Shown here one piece after another: positions 36,702 through 47,192 of a stretch of 64,000 nt of DNA. The translations under genes and the position numbers were made by a program. The number at the start of each line of letters is the position of its first letter. Positions within the stretch are counted from its first letter, which is position 1. The notes under the pieces are model-generated. The model had not been told where the DNA came from. It saw only the letters and a program-made list of their open reading frames with translations, and did not search any database. This DNA comes from Anaeramoeba flamelloides (lineage: Eukaryota > Metamonada > Anaeramoebidae): positions 8,391,001-8,455,000 of the forward strand of contig JANTQA010000036.1 in assembly GCA_027625915.1 (NCBI GenBank). The letters are read 5' to 3'.

Positions 36702-37257
36702 AAGGTTTACAATCCCTGAAACTGAAAAAAAGATTATCTTGTATTGAGTGTGTCAACTTGTTATTTTGGTTCTTAACTGATCTATCAACAATAAACTTTG
36801 GATCGTATAAGTGGTTCAAAATGACTATTTCTATCATTTTATTTTTTTTTTTTCCGAAATCCGAATTGATGAGTTTAAGATTAATAGATTGGAAGATATT
36901 TAATTGAAAGCGTTAATTTTTGGGTTGTCAATTAAAATTTTCATTTTCCTTTTACAGAATTAGGAGTAAATAAAAAAACTTTTTTTTACAAGCATCAAAT
37001 AATACAAAGCGTAAATAAAAATTTCAACATACAAAACAAAAAACTCAATTACTAATTAAATATCTTCCAATCTATTAATCTTAAACTCATCAATTCGGAT
37101 TTCGGAAAAAAAAAAAATAAAATGATAGAAATAGTCATTTTGAACCACTTATACGATCCAAAGTTTATTGTTGATAGATCAGTTAAGAACCAAAATAACA
37201 AGTTGACACACTCAATACAAGATAATCTTTTTTTCAGTTTCAGGGATTGTAAACCTT
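36702..37257. mobile_element. 556-bp foldback element, absent from the paralogous copy
   Basis: Arms 36,702-36,911 and 37,048-37,257 are near-perfect reverse complements of about 210 bp, starting AAGGTTTACAATCCCTGAAA. The centre (about 136 bp) is single-copy. In the inverted paralogue near 63,310 the flanks TTTACTGAT and GTTTTGT are contiguous without it, so it is a recent insertion or precise loss. No coding capacity. Confidence 0.88.
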
Positions 37258-37379
37258 TTGTTTTGTAAGTTTTTTATTCGAAAGTCTTAAGTGTAAAAAA
37301 TCAGATTTATTTTTTTTATGAAACAAAATAATTATCAAAATATTTATGAATTTAAAAATGCTAATTTAAAATGTAAAAA

Positions 37380-37450
37380 GCAAAATTAGTTCAGTGGCAG
37401 AATGGTGGTCTTCCAAACCGTTGGCCGGGGTTCGATTCCCCGATTTTGCA
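37380..37450 (+). tRNA. tRNA-Gly (anticodon TCC)
   Basis: 71 nt. The acceptor stem GCAAAAT pairs with ATTTTGC, with discriminator A. The D-arm region carries TTAGTTCAGTGGCAGAA, the internal A-box. The anticodon loop is CTTCCAA, giving TCC. The T-arm CGGGG-TTCGATT-CCCCG is intact and is the B-box. There is no intron and no encoded CCA. A T-run terminator starts at 37,457, seven bases downstream. An identical copy lies on the minus strand at 63,110-63,180. Confidence 0.95.
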
Positions 37451-38075
37451 ATTTACTTTTTTTATTTTTTTTTTAAAAAATTACCTCTTGAAGAACCCAA
37501 ATTTAACCAAAGAAATTGCGATTTTATTGGATTTTTTTTCAAAACAAAAACTAAAGATCTAATTTTGAAAAAAAAAATTAAAAATTTTTTTATATTTGTT
37601 TTTGAACAAAAAATTATTATTCACCCTTAAATATCAATGACCATAAAAATACAATCAATACCTCAAAAAAATATTTGTAAGTGTATTCTCTCTTTTTTTT
37701 TATATATTTAATTTTTTGAATCTTGAATACAATTTTTTTTTATGAATTTACAAAATTGGAAAAAAAGAATAAAAACTAAGATAAAAAATAAATGTTTTCT
37801 GATAATTATTATAAAGTGTTTATGAAAACCAATTCAAATAAAAATTAGTGCAAGAACCTTAATCAAGTTAACATACAGGTTCGAATTAACAATTATCAAA
37901 ATTTCTATTCTTTCTTTTTTTAGAGAGTAAATTATCAATGATCAATTTTTTTATAATTATTTTTTTGTTGGAAAAAATAACAATGTTTTCTATAACAATG
38001 CTGTTGAAAAAATTATTATAAAGATTTTTCTGATCAAAATATTTTCTATATATTTAGATATATATTCAAGAAATA

Positions 38076-39254
38076 GTAATAGGTATTTCCAGAAATTCAA
38101 AAACCTGATTTCTCAATTTCTATTTATTGATTTTTTTTTTCTTGAATTCAATTTAGTATTTTGGATCAATTGTTTTTAAAGGTTTATTATGTTTTTTTTT
38201 TTTTTTTTGAGAAGTAATTAAGTGAAAAAAAAGTCATTCTACAATAAATTTAATTTAATTTTGATTTTTAAAAAGTTACAAAGTACTCTATATTGATATT
38301 TTTGTTGAGCATTTTAGTTTTCAATTATTTAGTGGATTCAAAGAATAGAAAAAATAAACCTAAATAAATTTTTGAATAAATATAAACTAATTCAGAAATA
38401 GATACCTATTTTTTTATTGGTAATTTTTTGTATTTAATTTTTTTTTCGATAGTTTCTCTAATAATAATATTTCTACTGTTTAATATACAAAAAAAAAATA
38501 GAATTTATCACAATAAAATTAAAAAAAAAAAGTTTGAGTTGGAACTAAGACAATAAAATGAGATTAATAATGGTATATTTTAAAAATCCATAGTCGATAA
38601 TAGATTACAAAACCGGAAATTTAAAAAAACAAATAATTAAAATTTATTTTAATAAGAAGATTGTGACATAGAAACTCTTAATGAACCACCACAAATAAAA
38701 TAAAAAAATATAATTAAATACTAAATAGGGCAAAATCTAGGGTTATTTTCAACTATAAAATACACACAAAAGTCAACTGAAAAGTTTTAATAAAACCAGA
38801 CTTTTTATTAGCAAAAAAATCTCTAAAAAATTACAATTTTGGATGTTTTTTTTTTTCATATTGGTACTTTTTTGATATTAATAGAATCTTTTTTTACAAA
38901 ATAATTTTATATCTTATGAATAAAATAAAAGATGTAGATCAAAAAAAATAATTAAATTCAAATATTGGGGATTATAATTTTCAAAAATAGTAATTTTAAG
39001 AATTTTTTCTTTGATTTCGAAGAATTTATAAAATTTGTTTTAACTTGTTGATTTAGGATTTTCAATTTTTTTTTTTTTTGAATGAATCTAAAAGAAAATT
39101 CTTGTTTCTAAAATTTTATTTTTTTTGTTTTTTGTCATTAATTTCTTTGAATTTTTGGATTATCATAGATTAAGAGTTTCTTCTTTTTTGTTGAATAGTC
39201 AAAATTCTTGTTTTTTTTTTTTTTTTTGTTAATAAAAGAAACTTTGAGAATATA
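38076..39254. other. AT-rich intergenic DNA
   Basis: Several homopolymer T and A runs; no gene or recognised repeat. Confidence 0.4.
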
Positions 39255-39788
39255 AGCCCCATTCCAAAAATTTGGACACACCCAAAATGAAAACTATACA
39301 AAAAAAAAAAAAAAACCAATTTATTATATAATCCAAACCTAATATAAAACCAGATTGAAGTTAAATAGTATTAATGTTTTTATTAGTAATCATTTCCATC
39401 GAAATAAAAAAAAATATAAAACTCAAAAAGAAAAATTAGTATGACCAAAATAATGAAAGAGATTCAACAAAAAATATATTGGTAAGATTTGTTGAAATTT
39501 CACCAACAATTGTTGATCAATCAAATGATCAGATACCATCATCCAATTGTATCTGATTTACAAATTTAACAAACTCGATATTAACCTTCTATCAGCCATC
39601 GAAAAAAAATTCCAGATCGAAAGAAATAGAATACATAACTGGAAAAAAGGAAATGAAAAAAAAAAAAATAGGACAAAAAATGAAAAAATAGTTTATAAAA
39701 TAAACATTATTTCCAAATCCAATGTAAATTATAAGTATTATTATTCTTTCAACTATTTACACTATGTCCAAATTTTTTGAAATTTATT
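39255..39788. mobile_element. 534-bp TA-flanked TIR element, copy 1
   Basis: The left end AGCCCCATTCCAAAAATTTG pairs with the right end, which reads AATAAATTTCAAAAAATTTGG inwards; TA flanks both sides. A second copy at 49,169-49,711 shares most of the interior, including CACCAACAATTGTTGATC and AGATACCAT. A 77-codon open frame (39,547) appears in degraded form in the other copy. It might be a transposase remnant, but no motif proves it. Confidence 0.75.
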
Positions 39789-39927
39789 TAGAATAATAAT
39801 TATAAGTATAATATAGAAAAAAAAAATACAAAAAATATTAAAATTTAAATGAATCATAAAATAATTTTCATTTTTAAAAATTATTTCCAAATCAAATAAA
39901 TATGTAGTAATAACATTCTATTAACTC

Positions 39928-39990
39928 TGTTAACAGTAAACAAAACTTTTCAATTTTATTAGGTTTATTGTTTAGGGTTTACTGTTAACA
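39928..39990. repeat. 14-bp perfect inverted repeat
   Basis: TGTTAACAGTAAAC at 39,928-39,941 and its exact complement at 39,977-39,990, with a 35-nt loop. Function unknown; it lies about 600 bp downstream of the minus-strand PH gene. Confidence 0.7.
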
Positions 39991-40569
39991 ATACTTAATC
40001 TGTTGAAGTGAGAAATTTATGATTGACTAAATTCTTAACTTCTAATTCAAACAGGAAATAAACATAGTCACTTAGAAGCATTGTAAAATTAATTTTATTT
40101 TAAAATAAAGTTGAATTTCAGAGAAAGTCAAAAAAACAGATAATAAATAAAGAATAAATATCAAATAACTTTTGAATTTTAGTTTCTAATGCAAATAATT
40201 TTTTTATTCAAATCTTAATATAAAAGCTTCTTTAGCCCAGTTAACATTTGGATTAGTTTTTCATTTTTTATTCTTAGTTGTACAAAAAAAAAAGTTTGTA
40301 TTATCTTCGTTTTTTATTTAGAAATCAAATAATATTTTTTTTAAGAAAAATTAAGAATAGTCCAAAAAAAGAACGGAAAAAAATAAAATTATAATCAAAA
40401 ACCATTTTTTAAATTAAAAAAAAAAAAAAAAAAAATGTAATTAATGTAAATTAAAATATAATTTTTGTATCCAAAAATTTTTCTTGGATCAATAATAAAA
40501 AAAAAAAATCCAAAAAAAATAATAAAAAAAAATAAACGAGAATAAAAAAGATCAAAAAACAAAAATTAT

Positions 40570-42885
40570 TTAAAACTTTTTCCCAACTTCATTGCTGAGA
40601 TCAACTGAATCTGTTCTAGCGATATGTGTAGTTTTGGCTGCCAATTTTTTTGATTTAGTAAAAGCAAGCACCCATTCATTTTTCTCATCGTCTGAAGAGG
40701 CTACGAACACATATTTATCACCGCCTTCGTGTACTTCAAAGGAGTGAGGTCTCACTTTTTTCTTTTTAGTTTCTTTTTTCACAATATCCCGATAAATTCT
40801 GGCCTTATCTGTTAAAAACATGCCAAGTGGCTTTCTTTTGGGCTTAGCGTCTATATACCAGGTGACAACATTGTCTCTTAAAAGGAAGTATCTTCTTTTC
40901 CATTTTTGCCTACCACCGATTCTCCCTTCTTCTAAAATTTCCAAATATCCGTCCTTTTCTGTTCTTTCCAATAGGCCTCTCAATTGTGTAACTGCCTTTT
41001 CTTTCAGGTCTTGGGCGTTTTCAAGTGCATTGTTTTTCTCTTCTGCTAATCGATTGGTTTCGTCCTTTCTAATTTCCTTCAAACTTTCAAATTCTATTTC
41101 TATGTTTTCAATTTGTTCATTTATTTGGTCGATTTTGGTTTGGAAATCGTTTTTTAGGGATTTCAATTCATTTTCCGATTGATTTAATAATGTATTCATT
41201 TCATTTTTGTTTTTGGTTTGGGACAGCTCTAATTCCTTGATGGTATTATTTTTATACTCTTCAAATTGGCTTTTCATTTCTTTATTTTCTGTTTGGATTT
41301 CATTCAAATCTTGATTTAATGATTCAATTTCTTGATTAATTTCGTCATTTTCTCTTTGAGATATGAATAATTTTTCTTGTAAATCTTGTAAAAGTTCGTT
41401 TTTGTGATCGTTGAATTGTTTTTCTTTGCCTGTTTGAAATAATTCCGAGCATATTTCCATGTTGAGAGTATTATCGTTTGTCAAAATATTTTCGTCGATA
41501 ATATGATCAACATTTAAAAATTTGGCAATTTGGAATAATTTATTTTTATATTCCTTTTTTTTTAATTTCAATATGTCCTTTTCCTTTTTAATTTTGTCCT
41601 TGCCCTTTAATTGCGATAATTGGAGGTTTTCTTCTTTATTTAATTGATCAATTGGCGTATTTATTAATTTGATTGTTTCCTCAATTTTAAGATCAACTTT
41701 CTTTAATTCATTTCCAAGTGCTTGTAATTCCTGTTTTTTCATTTCAATCATTTCTTCAGGTAAAATTCTACTCTTTGGGAGATCTTGCTTTTGTTGCTCT
41801 TCAATACGTTTCGATATTTTGATAATTCTTCGTGATATTTTGTTTTTTTCTTGTTTGAGCATCCCTAATAAGCCTGCTGCGTATCCAATACCATTGGACA
41901 TTTCATTATAATCGCCTATTTTAATTGAAATTCCATTTTTTTTTAAAGATTGGTTCATCCATTCCAATGGCGTCTCTGGAAATTCGTCATCCATAAATTC
42001 TAATAGTCTTTCGTCCTTTTCTTCATCCAAATCCATTTCATTATTGGTTTGATTCTTATTCATATTGTTTATTTGTGATTCTAAGAGACTTCGTATTTTA
42101 TTATGTCTATTTTGTTCGTTTTTGGCCTTTTCAAGTTTTTTTTCAATGTTTTTTCTTCTCATTTGTAAATTCTTTTCTAAATTAATTTCTAATAATGTTA
42201 TTTTTTCTTGTAAGGTTATATTATCTAATTTCATTTGTCTTATTTTTGTTTTCCCCATTTCATATTTCATTATTGAAATTGCAAATGCATAAAAAATGGA
42301 TTCATTCTTTACATTCATTTGTTCTGGAATTGCTAAAAATTGAATATTTAATTTTCTTGTCATGCTGAAAAGATTTTGAAAATTCTCTTGATAAATTGCA
42401 ACTTTTTCCTTTTCTTCCAGATTTTCGTTGATTGTAAAAATATTATTAAAAATTTTTTCTAAAATTTGAAATAAGTCTTCATTAAATTTTACAAGTTTGT
42501 TCAGTTCTCCAATTTTTTCACTGTGTTTTTCTTCATTTTTTTTTAATAATTTGATCATTTCAGTTAAATTTTGTTCGTTGTTGGTCAAGATCGTTCTAAA
42601 AACACATCCAAATGCTTGCCCGTCAATTAAACCTTCAATATTGTTAATGTTAGTTTCAAAATTATTTTTAATACAATTGTCATTAATCCATAAATAAATC
42701 AATTGTTCAATTGTAATTTCATTTTTGTTTCCTTCATATTTGATTTCTAGATTATCAAAGATTTTAATTATTTCTTCTTGTTTAATTCCAGATAATAATT
42801 CATCAGAATTTTTTTGTAAATCAATTTGAATGTCTCCAACCTTTTCTTTTAAAATGTCTCCAGTTTTTTCTATTTCAATGGATTT
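40570..42885 (-). CDS. coiled-coil protein with C-terminal PH domain, 5' end unresolved
   Basis: An open frame of 771 codons from 42,885 to the TAA at 40,570. The N-terminal part (IEQLIYLWINDNC...NNIEGLIDGQAFGCVF) has calponin-homology or Hook-like spacing. A second segment (TPLEWMNQSLKKNGI...GIGYAAGLLGML) looks similar. The middle is charged heptad-type coiled coil. The last ~120 residues form a PH domain (GYLEILEEG...KRRYFLLRDNVVTWY...HSFEVHE...W). Such proteins usually link the cytoskeleton to phosphoinositide membranes; this is inference. No ATG occurs before codon 80 or so of the open frame. The conserved-looking part begins upstream of that ATG, so a short 5' exon must be missing. A possible acceptor (GAAATAG) lies at about 42,871-42,877, and repeat-rich DNA follows upstream. 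Confidence 0.75.
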   Translation of the reverse strand, partial: KSIEIEKTGDILKEKVGDIQIDLQKNSDELLSGIKQEEIIKIFDNLEIKYEGNKNEITIEQLIYLWINDNCIKNNFETNINNIEGLIDGQAFGCVFRTILTNNEQNLTEMIKLLKKNEEKHSEKIGELNKLVKFNEDLFQILEKIFNNIFTINENLEEKEKVAIYQENFQNLFSMTRKLNIQFLAIPEQMNVKNESIFYAFAISIMKYEMGKTKIRQMKLDNITLQEKITLLEINLEKNLQMRRKNIEKKLEKAKNEQNRHNKIRSLLESQINNMNKNQTNNEMDLDEEKDERLLEFMDDEFPETPLEWMNQSLKKNGISIKIGDYNEMSNGIGYAAGLLGMLKQEKNKISRRIIKISKRIEEQQKQDLPKSRILPEEMIEMKKQELQALGNELKKVDLKIEETIKLINTPIDQLNKEENLQLSQLKGKDKIKKEKDILKLKKKEYKNKLFQIAKFLNVDHIIDENILTNDNTLNMEICSELFQTGKEKQFNDHKNELLQDLQEKLFISQRENDEINQEIESLNQDLNEIQTENKEMKSQFEEYKNNTIKELELSQTKNKNEMNTLLNQSENELKSLKNDFQTKIDQINEQIENIEIEFESLKEIRKDETNRLAEEKNNALENAQDLKEKAVTQLRGLLERTEKDGYLEILEEGRIGGRQKWKRRYFLLRDNVVTWYIDAKPKRKPLGMFLTDKARIYRDIVKKETKKKKVRPHSFEVHEGGDKYVFVASSDDEKNEWVLAFTKSKKLAAKTTHIARTDSVDLSNEVGKKF

Positions 42886-42910
42886 TTAAGAAATTTTAAA
42901 GTAGATCATG

Positions 42911-42917
<7 letters not shown>

Positions 42918-42963
<46 letters not shown>
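42918..42963. repeat. (GT)n microsatellite
   Basis: About 22 GT units immediately upstream of the PH-domain open frame, between short TA tracts. It would lie in the presumed 5' intron or promoter. Confidence 0.95.
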
Positions 42964-42967
<4 letters not shown>

Positions 42968-43583
42968 ATATAAAATATTGATGAAAAGTAAAAAATAAAT
43001 TTATAGAAAGAAAAGAATATTATTTAGCTGTAAAAAATCCAAATATGGAATATATTTTAATAACAAAAAATTTATCAATAAAATTAGAATAGTTTTTATT
43101 TTTTATTTTTCGTTTATAAAAATTATTATTGTGGTAAATATTTAAAAATGATCTTTAATTCAAAAAAAAATATGTATATATTTTGAAAATTTATCAAAGT
43201 ATTAACATTTATTTCATTTTGTAACAAAATGTCAAAAAAAAAATTTAAAAAGGTTTTGAAGCATTCATGTATACTCCTTCGAGGTGGAAATATCATTAGA
43301 AACTCCTTTTCAAACAAAAGAGAACTCTCCCAAATCATTAGTACTATTGAATTTGATTGTTAATAAGATAATTACTGATTGGTGATTTTCATTTTAATTA
43401 TTCATTTTTTCATTTTTTGTTTTTTTATTTATGGATATTGGAACAATTTGAAAATGAAAAAAACAAGATAAGAAAAAAACCAATTTGGAAATAATCTGCG
43501 AGTATAAAATTGGAAACAGTTTAAGTTTGATTTCGAATGAGCTAGGTACTAGGAATTTTGAAAGATCATTATTGGATTGATGC

Positions 43584-43740
43584 ATGAAACAAAGAAAAAA
43601 GAAAATAAAGAAAAAAACAATTCCAACAAAATACCCGGATGAATTGCGGCTTTATATTGAAAATGAGACTTTAAAGAACAAAAGTTTGACTTGTAAAGGG
43701 TTATCAATAAAATACAAAGAAATTTTTCCCAGTTCGCCTT
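43584..43740 (+). pseudogene. possible transposase N-terminal fragment
   Basis: A short frame encodes PTKYPDELRLYIENETLKNKS, then LTCKGLSIKYKEIFPSSPFS. It resembles the helix-turn-helix start of Tc1/mariner-like transposases, where a basic lead-in is followed by two helices and a 'T-x-x-x-L-S-x-x-Y' type segment. The frame then dissolves into AT-rich sequence. It lies 5' of a TIR-like element at 43,948, which could be its partner. The assignment is weak. Confidence 0.3.
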
Positions 43741-43947
43741 TTTCAATGGTTTTTATTGATTTTATAATTTTTTTCACCCTACAATTTACAAAATGAGATT
43801 TTTCATTTCAAATAAAATGGAACACCAATTTTTAAAATATTTAATTTTAATTTTTATTGTTTTGTTTTAATGAGTTTTAAATATTTTTTTGAGTGTTTTT
43901 TTATGTTTTAAAGAGTTTCTGAGATTTTAGAATGATACTAAACTATT

Positions 43948-44121
43948 TTTCATAAATTTTGACTCACTTTATAATGTTAATGGGAGTTGTTTTGAGGGTT
44001 TATTCCAGTATTCTTAACAAAAAATATTTTCAAATTTTTTTTTTCTTTTGTTTTTCTTTTTCTTTGTTTTTGAAAAATTTTTCTTTTTTTTTTTTTTTTT
44101 TTTTTTTTTTTGAAAAATTTT

Positions 44122-44178
<57 letters not shown>

Positions 44179-44575
44179 CTTTTTTTTTCTTTTTTTTTTT
44201 TTTTTCAAAAGATCATGTGGAAAAAAAAAGAGATCTTCGAAAAGACAAATAATCACTAAGAAAATTGAGAATGTAATGTCTTTGAAAATGGATTTAATTA
44301 TTCATAAAAAATATTGTTGTTCAACTTTTTTCAGTGAAAGTTCAGTAATAAAAAATGGGTAATGCTCATTTCAAAAATTGTGACTCACTTTTTTTTAGTT
44401 TTTGGTTTTATTTTTTTTAATTTTTAATATATCAGGCTTTTATAGATTTAGAATGACTTAAAAGAGAATTACAAATCATATTTAGTTATTAATTGTTCTT
44501 GAATACTAAAGGATAAATTTTTTTTTTCAATTTATTATTTCAGTTGAGTCACAATTTTTGAAAAAGAGTTTACAA
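43948..44575. mobile_element. TIR-like repeats with GTGACTCAC core, with poly-T tract
   Basis: AAATTTTGACTCACTTT at about 43,956 and CATTTCAAAAATTGTGACTC at 44,367 face GAGTCACAATTTTTGAAA at 44,549. So one element of about 200 bp (44,367-44,570), or a nested one of about 620 bp, can be drawn. A diverged relative lies at 56,940-57,560. Ends and target duplication are not certain. Confidence 0.5.
44037..44205. repeat. ~170-bp poly-T tract
   Basis: Almost uninterrupted T with a few C, G and A. It includes two copies of a TTTTTGAAAAATTTTTC interruption, so the tract probably grew by duplication as well as slippage. Confidence 0.95.
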
Positions 44576-46137
44576 TTAATTTGATTCAATTATGAATAAC
44601 AAACTTGTAATTTGGGAAAATTTAGAAAAACTGGTACTTTAAAGATAATTTACAAATTTTTCAAAATATAATAAAATTGTTTTTGTATGAAAAAAATTTT
44701 TTTGATATCAATTTGGAAAAGGTAAAAATAAACGAAATGAAAAATGTTTAACTTATAAATAATTTCTAAAATTTGAATGTTATTAAATTTTTAGTACAGA
44801 AATTGTATTTAAGAGAAATCATTGTGTTGATCATATATTTTTAAAAAAAATATTTTTTGAAAGGGTGATTTGTTAATTATAATAAAAAATATTTTTAAGG
44901 GTTTCACGAGAGAAATATTGATCTTGATATCATGGGAATCCAATTTACTGATTTTATTATTATTAACGTATATAAGAGACATGACAGAAATAAAGAAATA
45001 AATGAAAAATTTTTCAAAATTTATTACAAAAATATCAAAACCATAAATCTGGATCTGAAGCGATATCACTTAATTACCGACCAATCTCAATTAATGAAAC
45101 CCTTCCAAGATTTTTTCAAAAATTTTTATATGCAGGAATCCAAGATTATTGGGATTTAGTTTCAAAAAACCAATTTGGATTTAAAAAAAAATTGATACCA
45201 GAATTACAGTTTAAAACTTATTCAATGAATATCAAAAACTAAAAAATAAATGTAAAAAAGAATATATTTATATCACTACAATAGATATAAAAAAATTTTT
45301 TGACTCTATTTATCATTCAATTAAAAAATTTATAAAAAATGAAATTATTGTAAAATATCTACTTGCTTATTACTCAAAAGAAGGAATTGGTTTTTATCAG
45401 GTAGATCCATTATCTCCTTTATTATTTGGATTTATTACTCATTTTCCCTTAGAAAAAATCAAATCATTCTCATTACATGTTCAGATGTTTGCAGATGATC
45501 TAATTTTTCTTATGAAAGGATCATTGATACAAATCAATTTTCAACTAGAAAAAATCTTATAAAATAAAAAGAGATTTTGAGATGAATCCAAATAATGATA
45601 AAACTAAATAAAACTTTAATTCCAAAGAAAATTTTATATCTTGGTCTTTGTCTAGAGAATAAAATTCATTTAAAATTTAACCTAGATAAATTTTAGACCA
45701 ATTTTTAAAAATTAATCTATATCTTAGCCCAAAAAAATTTTTCTAATGGATTAAAAATTCAATTTTTTTTAAAGTGGTATCACATAGCCAATTATTATAT
45801 GGATTAGAAATATTTATTGACAAAAACGAATTTTAAAGATATTTATACTTGGATTGACAAAAAATTTTCAAAATTTTTTATTAATCAACCCATATTCACC
45901 TCAACTTATTTATAAAATGAAGCAAAAATTGATCCTGTCTGAATAAGAATATATAAAAGAAGATTTAAGTTAATTCAAAAATTAAAAATCCTCTATTTTG
46001 ATGAATTAATTAATTATCACCCTTTTTGAAAAAAAGAATCAGAAAATATTAATTGGTATTCCAAAAATTTAAAACAACTAGAAATTGAACTAGAAAACTT
46101 CGGAATTAAAAATTTAGAAAATATTCCAAGTTGGAAA

Positions 46138-46385
46138 AGCGCCGTTAACTTTTTTTTTAATTTTTGAAATAAAAAGAAAATTTCTTAAATTTTCTTGTTA
46201 TTTCTTATATTAGAAAAAAGCACCGTTACATTTCCGGAATTTAAAAGGATTGAGTAAAACCTTTGATTTTTCTCTATTCTTTTGGAATTCCGGAAAACTG
46301 CCGTTAGGTTTTTTTTACTTTTTGAAATGTAAAGAAAATTTTATTTAATTTTCTTTTCATTTCAAAAATTAAAAAAAACAACCCG
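46138..46385. repeat. palindrome block inside the LINE coding region, copy 2
   Basis: Three consecutive hairpins are separated by GCCGTTA-type junctions. The first (about 46,150-46,215) is built on AAATAAAAAGAAAATTT. The second (about 46,235-46,305) is GAATTTAAAAGGATTGAG and its complement around CTATTCTTTTGGAATTC. The third (about 46,309-46,381) is AGGTTTTTTTTACTTTTTGA with TTTCAAAAATTAAAAAAAAC. The block separates the RT thumb from the zinc-knuckle region. The equivalent place in copies 1 and 3 also holds palindromes. Confidence 0.8.
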
Positions 46386-46756
46386 ACAAAAGATATTTAA
46401 AATGGAAGGATTCAACTTCAATTTTCAAATTCAGAAATTTTACAAATTACCTTAAGAGGTATTCTTATGTTATGAATAACAATAAATCAAAATATTGTGA
46501 ATTATGTAAAAAAATAAACAATTTAGAAATCATTGAAGATTTAGACCATTTTCTATGGAATTGTTCAGTATATGAAAATAATCACAAAATCTGGATATCT
46601 GAATTAAAAAAAAATTATATATCTAATATATTAAAAAATAATAATATTTCTAATAATATTACAAAAAAAAATTCAACATGTTTATGGGTCTTAGTAATTA
46701 ATAAAATTATTTTTGAGTCTTTAATAAATTTCCTCTACAAAAATTTAGAAATTAGG

Positions 46757-47160
46757 GAAAGTGCGTCAAGTGTCGTAGAGTGCCTTCAAGTGTCTAGGTT
46801 TTCTTGAGGTTTTCTGTTTTATATGTAAAAGTGTTCTAGGTTTTTTTTACTTTTTGAAATAAACAGAAAATTTATTAAAATTTTCGGTTTATTTCGAAAA
46901 TTAAAAAAAACCTAACAAAAATCTATCGATTTTCCAAATAAACAGAAAACTCAAGAAAACCTAACAGCACTTTTATAGGATTTAAAAGAATGGAGAAAAA
47001 TCTTTGGTTTTACTCAATTCTTTTAAATTCTGGAAAAGCTAACAGCGGGTTTTCTTGAATTTTAGAAATAAAAAGAAAATTTCTATAAATTTTCTTTTTA
47101 TTTCTCAAATTAAAAAAACCCTAACTGCAAAAAGAAGTGGGGTTAATAACTCCTCCCTTA
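46757..47160. repeat. palindrome block at the LINE 3' end, copy 2
   Basis: It starts with GTGCC/GTAGA-type short repeats. Hairpins follow at about 46,836-46,915 (AGGTTTTTTTTACTTTTTGA family), 46,970-47,040 (TTTAAAAGAATGGAG...CTCAATTCTTTTAAA) and 47,047-47,125 (TTTTAGAAATAAAAAG...CTTTTTATTTCTCAAATT). An enclosing GGTTTTCTTGAGGTTTTCTG pairs with CAGAAAACTCAAGAAAACC. Confidence 0.8.

Positions 47161-47165
<5 letters not shown>

Positions 47166-47192
<27 letters not shown>
47166..47192. repeat. (AT)n microsatellite after LINE 3' end
   Basis: A TA run directly downstream of the LINE terminus. It may be the target site or a tail-derived expansion. Confidence 0.85.

Larger units (their letters stand above)
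36330..38075. repeat. inverted duplication with tRNA-Gly, left copy
   Basis: Matches 62,490-63,690 in inverted orientation, including the tRNA gene and several hundred bases on each side. Landmarks are AAAAAGATGTTGGTTAATAG (36,456), the tRNA, CCTCTTGAAGAACCCAAATT (37,483) and ACATACAGGTTCGAATTAAC (37,872). The left copy is longer because it carries the 556-bp foldback element. Similarity fades at both outer ends. Confidence 0.8.
44905..47162 (+). mobile_element. broken non-LTR retrotransposon (LINE), copy 2, longest
   Basis: Fragments occur in the order of a LINE ORF2. First comes an APE-like endonuclease piece (NIDLDIMGIQFTDFIIINVY, 44,914 on). Reverse transcriptase follows: SLNYRPIS with NQFGF (45,060-45,180), TIDIKKFFDSIYHSI (motif A, 45,278), PLSPLLFGF (motif B, 45,407) and QMFADDLIF (motif C, 45,482). 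Then comes a thumb region matching copy 3 (IYKRRFKL, NINW). Last is a C-terminal zinc knuckle CELCKK...DLDHFLWNC (about 46,497-46,570). The endonuclease piece passes straight into RT, so the segment between has been deleted. Several stops and frame changes remain. Palindrome blocks lie at 46,138-46,385 and 46,757-47,160; the 3' end is CTCCTCCCTTAAA, followed by an (AT)n run. Confidence 0.85.

Noticed and set aside
37394-37630. Frame starting MAEWWSSKPLAGVRFP, also present at 62,927-63,166
   Set aside because: It reads through the tRNA-Gly gene; duplicated because the tRNA locus is duplicated.
39961-39990. TTTAGGGTTTA as an interstitial telomere repeat
   Set aside because: A single unit only; part of a short hairpin.
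43959-44256. Frames of ~80-97 codons through the poly-T tract
   Set aside because: Encode only F or K homopolymers.
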